Shown: piece after piece, positions 32,774 through 43,600 of the stretch
How positions within the stretch are numbered: the stretch's first letter is position 1
How the letters are laid out: each line of letters opens with the position of its first letter
From: Chamaelirium japonicum
Lineage: Eukaryota; Streptophyta; Magnoliopsida; Liliales; Melanthiaceae
Length of the DNA stretch: 64,000 nt
Direction: 5' to 3'
Assembly (NCBI GenBank): GCA_947650365.1
Contig: CANTAL010000022.1
Coordinates: 1,198,831 to 1,262,830 of the forward strand
Made by a program: the position numbers and the translations under genes
The notes under the pieces: generated by a model
Told to the model about the DNA's origin: nothing
The model's database searches: none
What the model saw: the letters and a program-made list of their open reading frames with translations, nothing else

Positions 32774-32925
32774 TGTTAATGTACATATAATGAGTCGGGT
32801 TTACTGTACAGTCGGGTCGGGTTTACTGTACAGTCGGGTCGGTTACATGTACATATATTTGGGCTTGAGTCCCTCAATGTAATCATTCTATTCCTCTCCA
32901 AAACCCTAGCCGTCATCTCCTAACA
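32774..32925 (+). repeat. Copia 3' LTR (152 bp)
   Basis: Identical to the 5' LTR except for one base. It follows the purine primer TTTGAGGGGGAG. Confidence 0.97.
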
Positions 32926-32930
32926 GTCAC

Positions 32931-33130
32931 AAAGCAAGAAAAGGCCAAATATGGTTCTTTCTTTTAGGACCCAGACGTCAGTGTCAGCTAACTTAAATAG
33001 GGTTAACCAATCATACCAACGATTGTTGTACATAGGGAAAAAAGGCCCCTTATGATGCTTACCAAGTTGACTAGCCTTATACACTAAAGTTGACACATAT
33101 TTCAGAGGAACAAGCAGCTTCAAAGGCTGT
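32931..33130 (-). pseudogene. Decayed copia GAG-preintegrase/integrase start (unit B)
   Basis: Counterpart of 19578-19781 (YKASQLGKHHKGPF, with the Cys changed to Ser). The young copia element landed in its 3' part. Confidence 0.65.
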
Positions 33131-33549
33131 AACGATAGATAACTATTGCAACAATCCCATTAATGAGAAGAGCCACAAATAAAGAGCCAATACATCATCA
33201 TCCGGAGCACTTTCATGATAAGCCCATGTTCACGACCTCCACCAATCATCGACTATGTTTTAAGTTTTTGAAGAAGTAAGACACTAAGAATGATAATATA
33301 TTACTGAATTGTTAATAGCATTAGTTAATTTACTGACATATAAGGTCGGGGATTAAATGGAAATTTAGAAATATAACTAAGAGATGAATTTCAATTATTC
33401 CTTCTGCTACCAATAACAGTACGAGAACTACCATTAGCAAGAATAACAGAAATAAGAAATATTGTACAAGGAAGAAAGCATAGTAGCTTTACTAGTCTTA
33501 TGTGTTGATCCCATTAGTCAATAACCCATGAGTCCATGAAGATGGAGTA

Positions 33550-34425
33550 GCAAAATAGATTACATTGCTTGGATGAGTGAACGTGAGAACAACACTATTA
33601 GACAACGGTTGAGACCATTGTAATTTGTACCATTGATGATACTCTTCATTGGACAAGCTAATGGAATCATTTGATGAGTGGAAATAATTACATCCTGCTG
33701 GTAAGATTGATCATGGTGGTGAGATTGAACAACATTAGATGAATACATAACCTGATTAACCTGGGTCTTCTGATTTACTGATGATGTGACATGCAATTCA
33801 TAAAAGTTGTCAATTGTGTGATTCTTCTTGTCAAAGTTAGTGTATCAGTAAATATATCCTTGATCACAACTTCTCCCACGATCATGGCAATGAGCTCGAC
33901 CATTTAGCAAATTGATCTCTGAAACCACCATAAGGTTATATGCCCCACCAAGAGCACATCTACTCATATCACGACCTCGAAGGAAAGTTCGTCAATTTTC
34001 TAAAGATAACAAAGAAGAGTTGTCTTCTCCTATTGAGAATGAAGAAGGAGAAGAAGAAATAGATGTAACTAATTAAAGGAATACTGCTATCACCGACCAT
34101 AGTTTCTCCTTGAATAGTTTGTAGAAGCTTTGAAACATAGAAGTCTAATCCTTTTTTTTTTCCAGATTGGAAGATCACTAGTTAGAGGATGATATCGAGT
34201 AAACTCACCTAAACATTCTTTTGAAAGATCTATAATAATCACCATAGCCTTTTCTCCCTATTGGAGAAGAAAAATATTTCATATACATCTTTTAGCTCGT
34301 GAAACTTTTTTTTTTTCCATAGAGCATCTCACGAACTGCATCCCAAATCTCCTTAGTTGAGTTATGATGCATAACATTAGCCCAACATGTCTATAGACAC
34401 CTGTTGAAACACTGCATTTCTTCCA
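33550..34425 (-). pseudogene. Decayed copia gag (unit B)
   Basis: Counterpart of 20540-21415 with additional small deletions. The gag block STKEIWDAVREM near 34335-34370 is preserved; the zinc-knuckle frame is shorter. Confidence 0.65.
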
Positions 34426-34903
34426 CATCGTGAATAAGCCTCAATGCGGTGAATGTAAGCGGCATGCACTCTTTGAGCGAGCTTCAGGTCGTCTGCTGTT
34501 GGTTGCACATGCCCCGCGTGCTAACACACTGACCTCTTGGTTAGATCAAATGGCTACGCGTGACGCACTGACCCTTGAGCCTTTTATCTCGACCGAACTG
34601 GTCATGTGCACTGCAAGTGCAGACCCACAACCCTCTCGACTTGATCGTTCCGGTCAAGCGTGGTGCACACACGAACCTGAAGAGTTATTTAGGCTCTAAC
34701 TGCGCACTTATTTTTAACATGGCATGCCCAAGGAGTTTTTTGGCTAGGGTTGTGCACGTGCACACCAAGATGCCTCTTGGCTCCAACTATACAAGAGCCA
34801 GGCACTAACCTGCACAAAACTAGGCTCATCCAGTTCAGCTGAATTGAACTTGCCCAGTCCCTATTGGGACAACCACACATCAAGCCTGACCTAGGTTCGG
34901 AGT

Positions 34904-35093
34904 TGTTAATGTATATAGAAATGGGTCGGTTTTATGTATAGTCAGATCGGGTTCACTGTATAATAATACTGTGTATATATATTGGGCTTAGTCAGAGCGA
35001 CACTTTGACTAAGCCCAATATATATACACAGTATTACACAGTGAACCCGATCTGACTGTACATAAAACCGACCAATCTCGATATACATCAACA
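34904..35093. repeat. Fold-back palindrome made of copia LTR arms (unit B)
   Basis: Counterpart of 21899-22085: 94-bp arms starting TGTTAATGTATATAG and ending ATATACATCAACA around the centre CGACA. The two arms remain highly complementary, including matching TATATATATTGGGCTTAGTC. Confidence 0.9.
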
Positions 35094-35545
35094 GCATCCA
35101 AGCCTAGCATGCGTCAATACTTGGTCGTAGCAAGGGTGCCCTAGTGTGAGCAACCCAAGGAGGCAACTCGTCGAGGATGTAGTTGCATGGCGTGTAGAAT
35201 GCACCGTATAGTGCTCATTGTGCCTTTTCGACCGAGCGCTTGCATCACGCCAAAGGCTTGGGAATTTATTTTGGTACCATGCGAGAAATTTGAACCCATG
35301 ACCTCTATCTACAATGCAATACAATCCCAGTAACCACATATAAGTTTTGTTAAATAAAATCACGTGCAAATATCAATCATCTAAATCATTCCTTTAAAGC
35401 ACCATTTTCATCTTGTTATTTGTTTCTGTAATGTTACTATGTTTCTTATCACTCTGAATGTCATAGCTTTCAAGATGCTGTAGTTGAAATGAAAAACATA
35501 TTTTCATAGCAGTGGCCCAATAGCACAGAAATCAACTCCACTGCA

Positions 35546-36838
35546 ATGGGTGTGGTTGGTAGAGTGGCTCTATCAGGGGATGGAGGAGGGGACAAATCAG
35601 TAAAGAAATCACCACTAAGAGAAATAGCATCCATTGGGTTGAAGGGCATACTGGAAGATGTGACAGGAACTGGTGAGTTCTTGCAGTCTGTGGATGAATT
35701 GTTGGAGCCGGGCAATCCGAGAACTGTTTTGGAGGAGGGGTTTGATATTCAACATAAGCCGAGAGATCTACAGGGTGAGAAGCAAGCAATGGATACTTCC
35801 AATCCACGACATCTTCAATCACCCACCAGAGAGAAGACAATGGAAGCTGCGGAGGAATACAAGGTCTTGTCCTTGGAAGATCTTGCAGCTGCCAGTGAGA
35901 TGCAACAGTCCGATGAAAAGATCATAGATGATCTTAAAAGAAAGGTAGAAGGGCTCAGTTCCGAAAATTCTCAATTACATGTTGAACTTGACGAGATGGA
36001 TCATGAAGATAGGGAAGAAAATCGGAAAGCAGACAGTGTGATGGAGGAACTTGCAAAATTTGCTACACCTGAACAAACTTCATTAGTTGAAGCAAAGCAC
36101 CTAAACTTGTTGGGCTGGCTACAGAAGACACTACTAGAGCTGCAGCATGCCAAAACTGTGGCACAGGGGCAGAATTCATACTTAAACCGACGAATAAGAG
36201 GAAAAGACAATGAATGTCTCTTCCTCGGTTCTGAATTCGAGGACTTCAAAGTTGAATCATCTGCTGAGGTCAACGACATGGAGGTGAAAGCAAGCAAGCA
36301 GGACGAGCAGATCTATTCCTTGCGAAAGATTAAAAGTGAATTGGATGAAATGCTTGTAGGTTGTAAAACTGAGAAGGTAGAAAGGATGGAGAAGCTCAGA
36401 GTCAAGGTGGTGGAAGGGTTTGAAAATTTTGATAAGTGCTCGGAAAGTATGAGGTTGCTGGAAGACAAGTCCATGCAAAGGATAAGATCCATCGAGGCAA
36501 AGATTGATTCCCACGGTGAGAGATTCGAGGTTCTGGACTACGTATTTGGCCGAGCTAATGATAGTTTCTTGGAGGAGTTGTTTGCCTGCACCAAAGAGCT
36601 TCAGATGGAGAAGGCAAAGGAGCGGCCGCCGCACCTTGAGAAGGATAGCCTGATGATTGAGAACGACAATCTGATCGCGCAGTTCTTGTACATGGATATG
36701 GTTGTATTGACCTTGGAGAGAGGCGTGCTCGAGATTTCCGAAGAATTTCGAAGGGCTGCAAGGCACTTGTGCGGCGCAATTCAGGATTACCGCGAACAAT
36801 GCAATCGGCTCCTCCGAAATCATGAAGCAGCACTCTGA
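35546..36838 (+). CDS. Unidentified coiled-coil protein, 430 aa
   Basis: An uninterrupted ATG-to-TGA frame in codon usage unlike the surrounding transposons. The ATG at 35546 has G at +4, and an in-frame TAG lies about 40 bp upstream. The N-terminal 60 residues are mixed (SPLREIASIGLKGILEDV). From about residue 105 to 430 it is rich in Glu, Lys and Leu with heptad-like spacing (DLKRKVEGLSSENSQL, KIKSELDEMLV, MERGVL-like segments), so a long coiled coil is likely. There is no signal peptide, membrane segment or catalytic motif that I can see. The first 150 codons are duplicated at 22534. It may be single-exon, a retrocopy, or one large exon of a longer gene. I do not recognise the family. Confidence 0.65.
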   Translation: MGVVGRVALSGDGGGDKSVKKSPLREIASIGLKGILEDVTGTGEFLQSVDELLEPGNPRTVLEEGFDIQHKPRDLQGEKQAMDTSNPRHLQSPTREKTMEAAEEYKVLSLEDLAAASEMQQSDEKIIDDLKRKVEGLSSENSQLHVELDEMDHEDREENRKADSVMEELAKFATPEQTSLVEAKHLNLLGWLQKTLLELQHAKTVAQGQNSYLNRRIRGKDNECLFLGSEFEDFKVESSAEVNDMEVKASKQDEQIYSLRKIKSELDEMLVGCKTEKVERMEKLRVKVVEGFENFDKCSESMRLLEDKSMQRIRSIEAKIDSHGERFEVLDYVFGRANDSFLEELFACTKELQMEKAKERPPHLEKDSLMIENDNLIAQFLYMDMVVLTLERGVLEISEEFRRAARHLCGAIQDYREQCNRLLRNHEAAL

Positions 36839-37227
36839 AGCTTCTTTCTTGTTCATGCTTCCACACTGGTTCAGCCCGCCAGTTCTCGGGGGAGCTTCTT
36901 CCAGGATTGAAATGTATATCATCTCTCTACTAGGGAGAGTAGTATGATTTACAACTGCTTGAATCATGATGATTTTTTGGTGAGGGATACATTGTCATAC
37001 AGGGAAGATTAGTATGAGAGAGTGACAATGGGCGGCATAGAAGCTGTTTATGATCTATCCTCGAAGTTTCATGGCAACAAAGATCTGTTTCTTGTGCTCC
37101 ATGGATTCGCGCCAACTGAAAAGAAATGCTGGGTCCTTGCTGTTTAGCCTAGAAGGAAATCTGAATGTAGGTGACCGTCGTAGTTCTCAGTATCAAGTGA
37201 ATCCATAGTTTGAAGACCTATCTTGCT
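36839..37227 (+). other. 3' flank of the coiled-coil gene
   Basis: No further ORF or repeat is supported. It would hold the 3' UTR if the gene is expressed. No clear AATAAA signal was found. Confidence 0.4.
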
Positions 37228-37332
37228 GTTAACGGATAGTCCCACATCGGTGAGGGAGGCACCCATCACCCGCTTAACATACCCGTTGTGGACCTCCCCT
37301 TAAGACCCGGGTTTTGGGGTGTGAGGGTGATG
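37228..37332 (+). mobile_element. TRIM LTR remnant
   Basis: TGTTAACGGATAGTCCCAC through GGTGTGAGGGT is a single LTR of the 17623/20211 TRIM family, with no primer site or second LTR following. Confidence 0.75.
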
Positions 37333-37650
37333 CAGGCGCTGATAAGGTGCACTACAATCTTAAACCCTTTAGGGTTCCCTTTGGTCAACAACTAAGACTT
37401 ATTTATCAATATATCGATGTATGACTCAAAGAGGTGGCAAACACAAGCTATTTCACGTAAGATTAAAGTTCTAGGCATTCAACATAAATCATGGTTCACG
37501 ATCTAACAATATAAGATGCAATAGTATCACGAAAACTAATTTCAGCATACAATAATTCAAATCACAGCAATAGATATAGAATTTTAAAGAGAGATTTGCA
37601 TTAGATTTTCACTAGGAAATAGGCTAAATATGTTTGCTAGGGTTACCAAC
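37333..37650. other. Unassigned interval
   Basis: AT-rich sequence with no gene or repeat that I can identify. Confidence 0.4.
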
Positions 37651-37779
37651 TGTTAGGAGACGACGGCTAGGGTTTGGAGAGGAACAGTATGATTCCATTG
37701 AGGGACTCAAGCCCAATATATGTACAGTAAACCCGACCCGACTATACAGTAAACCCGACCCATTATATTTACATTAACA
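37651..37779 (-). repeat. Copia 3' LTR of the 152-bp family (129 bp)
   Basis: TGTTAGGAGACGACGGC ... TTTACATTAACA on the plus strand, followed by CTCCCCCTCAA, the complement of the purine primer. Confidence 0.88.
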
Positions 37780-37792
37780 CTCCCCCTCAAAC

Positions 37793-38045
37793 TCACGGTG
37801 GATCATGAACCGAGAGTTTGCCTAGAAAATGTCTGAAGCGAGCAGTCGTCAGTGGCTTCGTCAGAAAATCAGCAGTCTGCTCCGATGAGGGAATGAAAGG
37901 CAGGGAGATGATGTGATCGATAAACGCCTGGCGAACATAATGGCAGTCAACTTCAATATGCTTTGTTCGCTCATGGAAGACCGGATTGCTAGCAATCTGA
38001 ATAGCACTCCGGTTGTCACAGAAAAGAGGGGTCGGCCCGGATATC
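37793..38045 (-). pseudogene. Copia RNase H C-terminus
   Basis: About 80 codons matching the last part of the 28351-32760 polyprotein ([38 protein letters not shown] stop). It is truncated at its N-terminal side by the fusion point. Confidence 0.88.
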
Positions 38046-38054
38046 ACCAAGTGA

Positions 38055-39460
38055 AGAAACTCCATCTAGTAGAGTCCGCCTATCCTACGACCTACTCTTA
38101 TCGATCGACCAGTAGGCAGATCCTGCACAAAACAAGAGGAAAAGGTAAATGTCATAGAACAATCAGAGTCACACAAAGCACTAACAGAAATCAAGTGCAT
38201 ATAGAGTGTGGGAGCATGAAGCACAGAGGGTCAGGAAAGGTGGCAAGTAGGAGCAGAGGCTGAAGTAATGGATCCAGACTGTGAGATGGCTAAATGAGAA
38301 CCATCTGCAGTGTGGATCGGTGGTAGGTGCATCACAGACTGACAGGCAGTGAGCATAGAGGCATCCGGAGTTATATGGTGTGAGGCGTCCGAATCCAGTA
38401 TCCAAACAGCGAGACTACCAGAAAAAATAGAGAAGGCTGAGGCGCTGGAAGGTCCAAGAGTAGTGACAGATTGCTGAGAGAGTCGAAGCTGAGCTAGTTC
38501 CTCACGAATGGACTGTAGCTCGCCAGCTGAGACGAAAGAGACATCAGTAGCGGTAGGAGCCGGTTGACCACGACCACAACCTCGATCTCTGTAGGTAGGA
38601 TGCTTCTCTGGATGAAGTGAGAAGCAGGTGTCCATGAAGTGATCCGGTAGCTGACAGTTACTGTAGAACAGTCTACCATAGAAGGCAGTAGCAGTGAGAG
38701 AAGGCACATAACATGCTGGTGGGCCTAAGATCGATGGTGGAGCAGCAATAAGTACACCTTAGAGAATGGGTGGAAGAGGTAAGGCCCTGGAGGCAAGAGT
38801 ACACATACGAGTCTCCTCAGCTACCAGCTCAGCAACAGCCTCATTAAGGCAGTGAAGGCTATCCCGGTGAAGAAATTGACCCGCCAAAGTACTGAACTCT
38901 GGACGTAGGGCAGCGAATATCTGATAGAGCAGAAGGAGCTCCCGGTAAAGCTGGTGCTCTAGAGCACGTGACAGGTCAGGAATAGGAGCGAGATCCTGAA
39001 GATCACGCCAGTAGGAGCGCATCTGACAGTAAAACTGTTGGACGGTTAACTCTCCCTACTGTGCTGACTAGGCCTGCGTGAGAAACTGATACTCACGTGC
39101 TCTGCTCTTCTCAACAAAGCGAGCAGTGAGGTGACCCAAACCGTAGCAGAAGTGGCAAGCCCAACCATGTCTCGGCGAAGAGAACGATCTACAGACACAA
39201 CAAGGTAGGCCATGATGCGCTGATCGCGAAGGCGCTAGGAACCGTATTCTGCATCGGAAGCAGAAGGGTGGAAGAGCCATCAAGGTGTCCTCGAAGATTG
39301 CGACCCTCAAGGGTGGATTCCACTGCGGCTGATCATGCCAGCCAATCGGAAGCCTTTTGGAGAAGAAAGTCTGTAGCGAGCGGGAGGACATCCCGTGGAA
39401 TCTCATAGGGAGCCACCGGATGAGACGACGGAGTATTCATCGAAGAAGTAGAGGACATGG
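38055..39460 (-). pseudogene. Copia gag-protease of a second family, frameshifted
   Basis: Start MSSTSSMNTPSSHPV at about 39457. Gag pieces occur in several frames (SDWLA to about 39335; MRSYWRDLQDLAPIPD at 39022; ALRPEFSTLAGQFL), followed by a degenerate zinc knuckle (CQLPDHFMDTC), then protease WILDSDASHHITPD, in which the active-site DSGA reads DSDA. At least two frameshifts and several stops are present. Confidence 0.8.
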
Positions 39461-39844
39461 CCGGAGAGAGGGAAGGCTCGAAGAGGATGCTGATGCACAA
39501 AGATTGCAGCACGGAGAAGATTGCACCTGGCGAGGCGCAGAGCACGACACGGGCTGGGCACGTGGGGTAGTCTGCGATCTCGGAAAAGAGGGCTGGTGCT
39601 AGGCAGGGCGTAGGGGTGGTCTGCGATCGCCTCGCAGAGCAGAGAAGGGGCCGGGCTGGGCGCTTGGGAGTCTCACGGAGCGGGGCTTGGCGCATGGAGC
39701 AGAGGCTGTGCGTGGGCGCGGGGGGCAGATCCGAGACGATCAGATCTGAGAGGTGTGCAGCTCGATCGGCGGAGACACGACTTGATCAAAGGAGACAAAG
39801 GAGTCGTTGACATCACCGACGATCAACCTTGCTCTGATACCATA
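39461..39844 (-). other. Leader and primer binding site of the second copia family
   Basis: GC-rich leader on the minus strand. GGTATCAGAGCAAGG (complement at about 39828-39842) sits next to the LTR as a tRNA-Met type primer site. Confidence 0.7.
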
Positions 39845-40036
39845 TGACAAACCCTAGAAAGGAGAAAGAGAGATGTCTACGGTTTGGAGAGAGAATGAAA
39901 TGAATCTCTCATTAAGTATAAGGGTAGTATATGTGAACCCTCTATAAACTAAGTGTATTTATATATATGAATATATCTTAACACAAGAGATATGGGATAG
40001 CATGTTACATCACATGGGCGTAGTGGCCCCTTAACA
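39845..40036 (-). repeat. Copia 5' LTR of the second family (192 bp)
   Basis: Plus strand TGACAAACCCTAGAAAGG ... GTGGCCCCTTAACA; TG...CA ends (TGTTAAGG ... GTTTGTCA on the minus strand). Confidence 0.8.
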
Positions 40037-40571
40037 CTTAGAGCTTGTTGATAGATTCTGTAGCGTACGGAGGATGTGATGAGAATTTTCCCCTTTTTGG
40101 GGAGGTTTTTGTAATTTGCCTTCTTATTTTTTGTTTTGGCAAGTTGTGATTTCTCCTTTTCGGCTGCAATACTGTCCTCCCTAAAACATGTGGACGAGTC
40201 GTAACTGCCAATCTGGATCGGAACATCCCGAACAAGTGAGCTTACCTCCCCCTCGACCCACTGACTCTGCCCGCAGTCACCGCAGGCGACGGATGAATGA
40301 GACGGCTGATACGGTCAAAGTTAGCTTGTACGCACCGAGTTGCACGTATCTTCAACCCCTCCGCCCGCCTTTTCCCGACCTCTCGAATGGAATCCATCCA
40401 ACGGCCCCTCAGATAGCAATCATCAAAAAGGAGCGGTCCTCCTCATCCCCCAAACATTTCGGCGGAGATTACAACCTCACCGTCGGCACAATCGAGGCGG
40501 GCATGCTCGTCTCCGTCTGATTAACATCCATCGGTCTGAGTTCCCTCCCACTCATAAATCACACACCTCTC

Positions 40572-40603
<32 letters not shown>

Positions 40604-40673
40604 CAGTTCTTTTCGACTGCGACGCACAGTCGAACCGGCCGTTGCACCGGAGCTCTCAACCCCACCGCCATTA
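40037..40673 (+). promoter_or_regulatory. Upstream region and 5' UTR of DiT1
   Basis: The sequence between the copia LTR and the DiT1 ATG. The first 60 bp (TGTAGCGTACGGAGGATGTG, AATTTTCCCC) resemble one end of a MITE seen at 51.77-51.93 kb. A TATA-like CATAAATC lies near 40553 and a (CT)n tract at about 40577-40602, just upstream of the coding start; pyrimidine-rich tracts are common in plant 5' UTRs. Exact start of transcription is not determined. Confidence 0.5.
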
Positions 40674-43600
40674 ATGGCGTCCGCTGCCGTCACCTGCATC
40701 CTTGGGCTCCCCACCGTGCCCACCCGCCGTCTCGGCGTACCCAAAGCCTCCCAATCTAGAGGCCTAATAATCCAACGACCCCACTCCAGATCCCCATCCC
40801 TCCCCTCTCAACGGACCCCGATCGCCTCCCCTCTCCGCTCCCCCTTCCCCGAACCCTATTCCCAACGCCGCAACCCTCCGATCTCCACCGTCCGGGCCTC
40901 CGCTGCCGCCGCCCCCCCCGCCCCCTCCCAGCCCCCATGGCAGGGCGCGGCCATGAAGCCCCTCGCAGCCTCCATCGCCACCGGCGTCCTCCTCTGGATC
41001 ATCCCCGCCCCCGCCGGCGTCTCCCGCCCCGCCTGGCAGCTCCTCGCCATCTTCCTCGCCACCATCGTCGGCATCATCACCCAGCCCCTCCCCCTCGGCG
41101 CCGTCGCCCTCATGGGCCTCGGCGCCGCCGTCCTCACCAAGACCCTCACCTTCGCCGCCGCCTTCTCCGCCTTCGGCGACCCCATCCCCTGGCTCATCGC
41201 CCTCGCCTTCTTCTTCGCCCGCGGATTCATCAAGACCGGCCTCGGAAACCGCGTCGCCTACCAGTTCGTCTCCCTCTTCGGCAGCTCCTCCCTTGGCCTC
41301 GGCTACAGCCTCGTCTTCAGTGAGGCCCTCCTCGCCCCCGCCATCCCCTCCGTGTCCGCCCGCGCCGGCGGGATCTTCCTCCCCCTCGTCAAGTCCCTCT
41401 GCGTCGCCTGCGGCAGCAACGTCGGCGATGGGACCGAGAACCGCCTCGGCTCCTGGCTGATGCTCACCTGCTTCCAGACCTCGGTGATCTCCTCCGCGAT
41501 GTTCCTCACGGGCATGGCGGCGAACCCCTTGAGCGCGAACCTCACCTACAATACGATAAAGCAGACCATTGGGTGGACGGATTGGGCGGTGGCCGCGATA
41601 GTGCCGGGCCTGGTGTCGTTGATTGTTGTGCCATTGATCCTGTACTTGATCTATCCTCCGACGGTGAAGAGCAGCCCGGATGCTCCGAAGCTTGCCAAGG
41701 AGAAGCTGGCGAAGATGGGACCGATGACCAAGAACGAAATTATCATGGCAGTGACGCTGCTCTTAACGGTAAATTTCTCCTTGATTACTTGTGTGTTGTT
41801 GTGAATTTTGCATGAGCAAGCCATTGTTACCAAAAAAATATTTTTCAAGAAAAAAATAAACATATCGATGTATAGCACGACTAATGTATGATAAGTCAAA
41901 TACGAGATTGATAGTGTATTGTGCATGATATTTGTTTGCAATAGGTAGAATTAGTACGATATCACATTGGTCATTGCTTCTAGCAAGGGTCATCCAATTT
42001 GGTGGGTTATTCAAATGGTTTCTTTCATCTAAGTGATTAATTAGTTATATCAAGTATATGTCCTCCATGTCTCTATTCAAGAAAAAGATGCTCTTTGTCC
42101 ATCAACCCATGGCCACATGCTGTACAACGCCCGGTACCAACTTCATATTGATCTTGTTTTCAAAAGAGTAGGGCTTTTGATTTACCTCAACTTTTTGTCA
42201 AAAAGCTGAAATATCGTGATTATGAATTTTGGCTAAGTTTGGAGGAAAATAGAGTTTTGTGAAAGAAATTTTATATAGATTCAAAATTTTTTACCAGTCT
42301 TTAGGCTTTTAAGTTGATCTTATACTTCAACATTTTCTGAGATTTTTTGCGGTCTAAAATACAATGAGGTTTTTGTTCCATCGAACTTTCTTTTTTAGTA
42401 AAAATTATAGAGTCTGATTTTGTATAGGAACTGAAAAATTACATTTTGATTCCTTTGGATTTTTATTTTTCTGATATGTATATTAAATCCAAATGGGGCG
42501 TTTTGCTTATTTACATAAAATAACTTAAAGTAAATGAATCATTTACTTAAATATTTTTTAGGTAAATATGATTATCAAGCTGTCTTGTTGAAAACACCTT
42601 ATCTTGAATCCAAACCTGTTTTTTCTTAGTGCTGAGTTCCGAAATCCGAAACCTGGAGGGGGGACCAATTCCGACCGAAACCGATCCGAAACAGTCGAAA
42701 CCAATCGGATTCAGCCATAACTCAAAACCCTGCAATAAACCAGCTCTCCTTACCAAGGTCCAAAACCTGCTTTCGATAACATAACAAAAACTGCCTTTGC
42801 CTCAATTGTAGGTTTGATCCAATTTGCAAGACATTCGTATTCCACTTTTATAAATTAATAATTTAGTTCAAAAGTTCAAGATAAGAGAAAATAAAAGCGC
42901 CTACCTGATTTTTCTGCTCTGCTATAGTAGTTTATAGCTTTGCTCATACAATCGTGCTCTTGTTATTTTCTACACAGGTGGGTCTCTGGATATGTGGAGG
43001 AATACTGAATGTGGATGCCGTTACTGCTGCAATTCTTGGATTATCCATTCTTCTCGTAACTGGTGTTGTTACATGGAAAGAGTGTTTATCTGAAGCCGTG
43101 GCATGGGATACCCTTACTTGGTTTGCTGCACTTATAGCAATGGCTGGTTATCTCAACAAATACGGTTTAATCTCCTGGTTTAGTCAGACTGTTGTCAAGG
43201 TATGATCTCTATATGTATGTAGTGTTTTCTCCTCTTCTTATGATATGTGTATGCTTTTGTTGTCATAGCACATTATTGTGAAGTGATCAAAACATCTCAG
43301 CATCTAATTGCATTCTATTATCTAATGATTGTTAGAGATCCCATTGGTTGCGTGTCTCTTATAAGAGTGTATAGATTATTGAGTGTGGCAATTTTTCATT
43401 GTTACTTGAGAACTACATTTCAAGATCTAGGTATCGTTAATTTTGAAGTCACGGACGCAACATGGCACAATGATGTAACACCTAGCAAATTAGGGACTAC
43501 AAGAGAGAAAATTGAGGAATCTGGTAAACTATATGTTGGTGTCCAGAAAATTCACAAGTGGCAGGTAATGTTTTACAGGTTCTGGAAGAGGTAATAGTTC

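Larger units (their letters stand above)
27601..32925 (+). mobile_element. Near-intact young Ty1/copia element; TSD GTCAC
   Basis: A 5325-bp element with 152-bp LTRs (27601-27752, 32774-32925) that differ at a single base (G/T in TCAATGGAATC versus TCAATGTAATC). GTCAC occurs at 27596-27600 and 32926-32930. The tRNA-Met primer site TGGTATCAGAGCTC is at 27753, and the purine primer GAGTTTGAGGGGGAG abuts the 3' LTR. All copia domains are present in one frame, broken only by two TGA codons. The very short LTRs and RT sequence suggest the Ale/Retrofit group (inference). It inserted into an old copia remnant of unit B; unit A has the empty site. Confidence 0.96.
23021..36022. repeat. Tandem segmental duplication, unit B
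   Basis: Counterpart of 10655-22992. The right limit is where the gene copies part: after AGGGAAGAAAAT, B continues in the gene while A jumps to the junction. About 28 bp of filler (22993-23020) separate the units. Insertions found only here are Cassandra (23665-24412) and a copia element (27601-32925). Confidence 0.9.
37651..40036 (-). mobile_element. Chimeric copia element: two families fused
   Basis: Read right to left: an LTR of one family (40036-39845), tRNA-Met primer site, leader, gag and protease. Then an abrupt switch at about 38045-38055 to RNase H ([18 protein letters not shown] ... KLSVHDPP), purine primer and 3' LTR (37779-37651) of the 27601 family. The two LTRs are unrelated, so this is not one replicated element but two fused by deletion or recombination. 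Confidence 0.82.
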
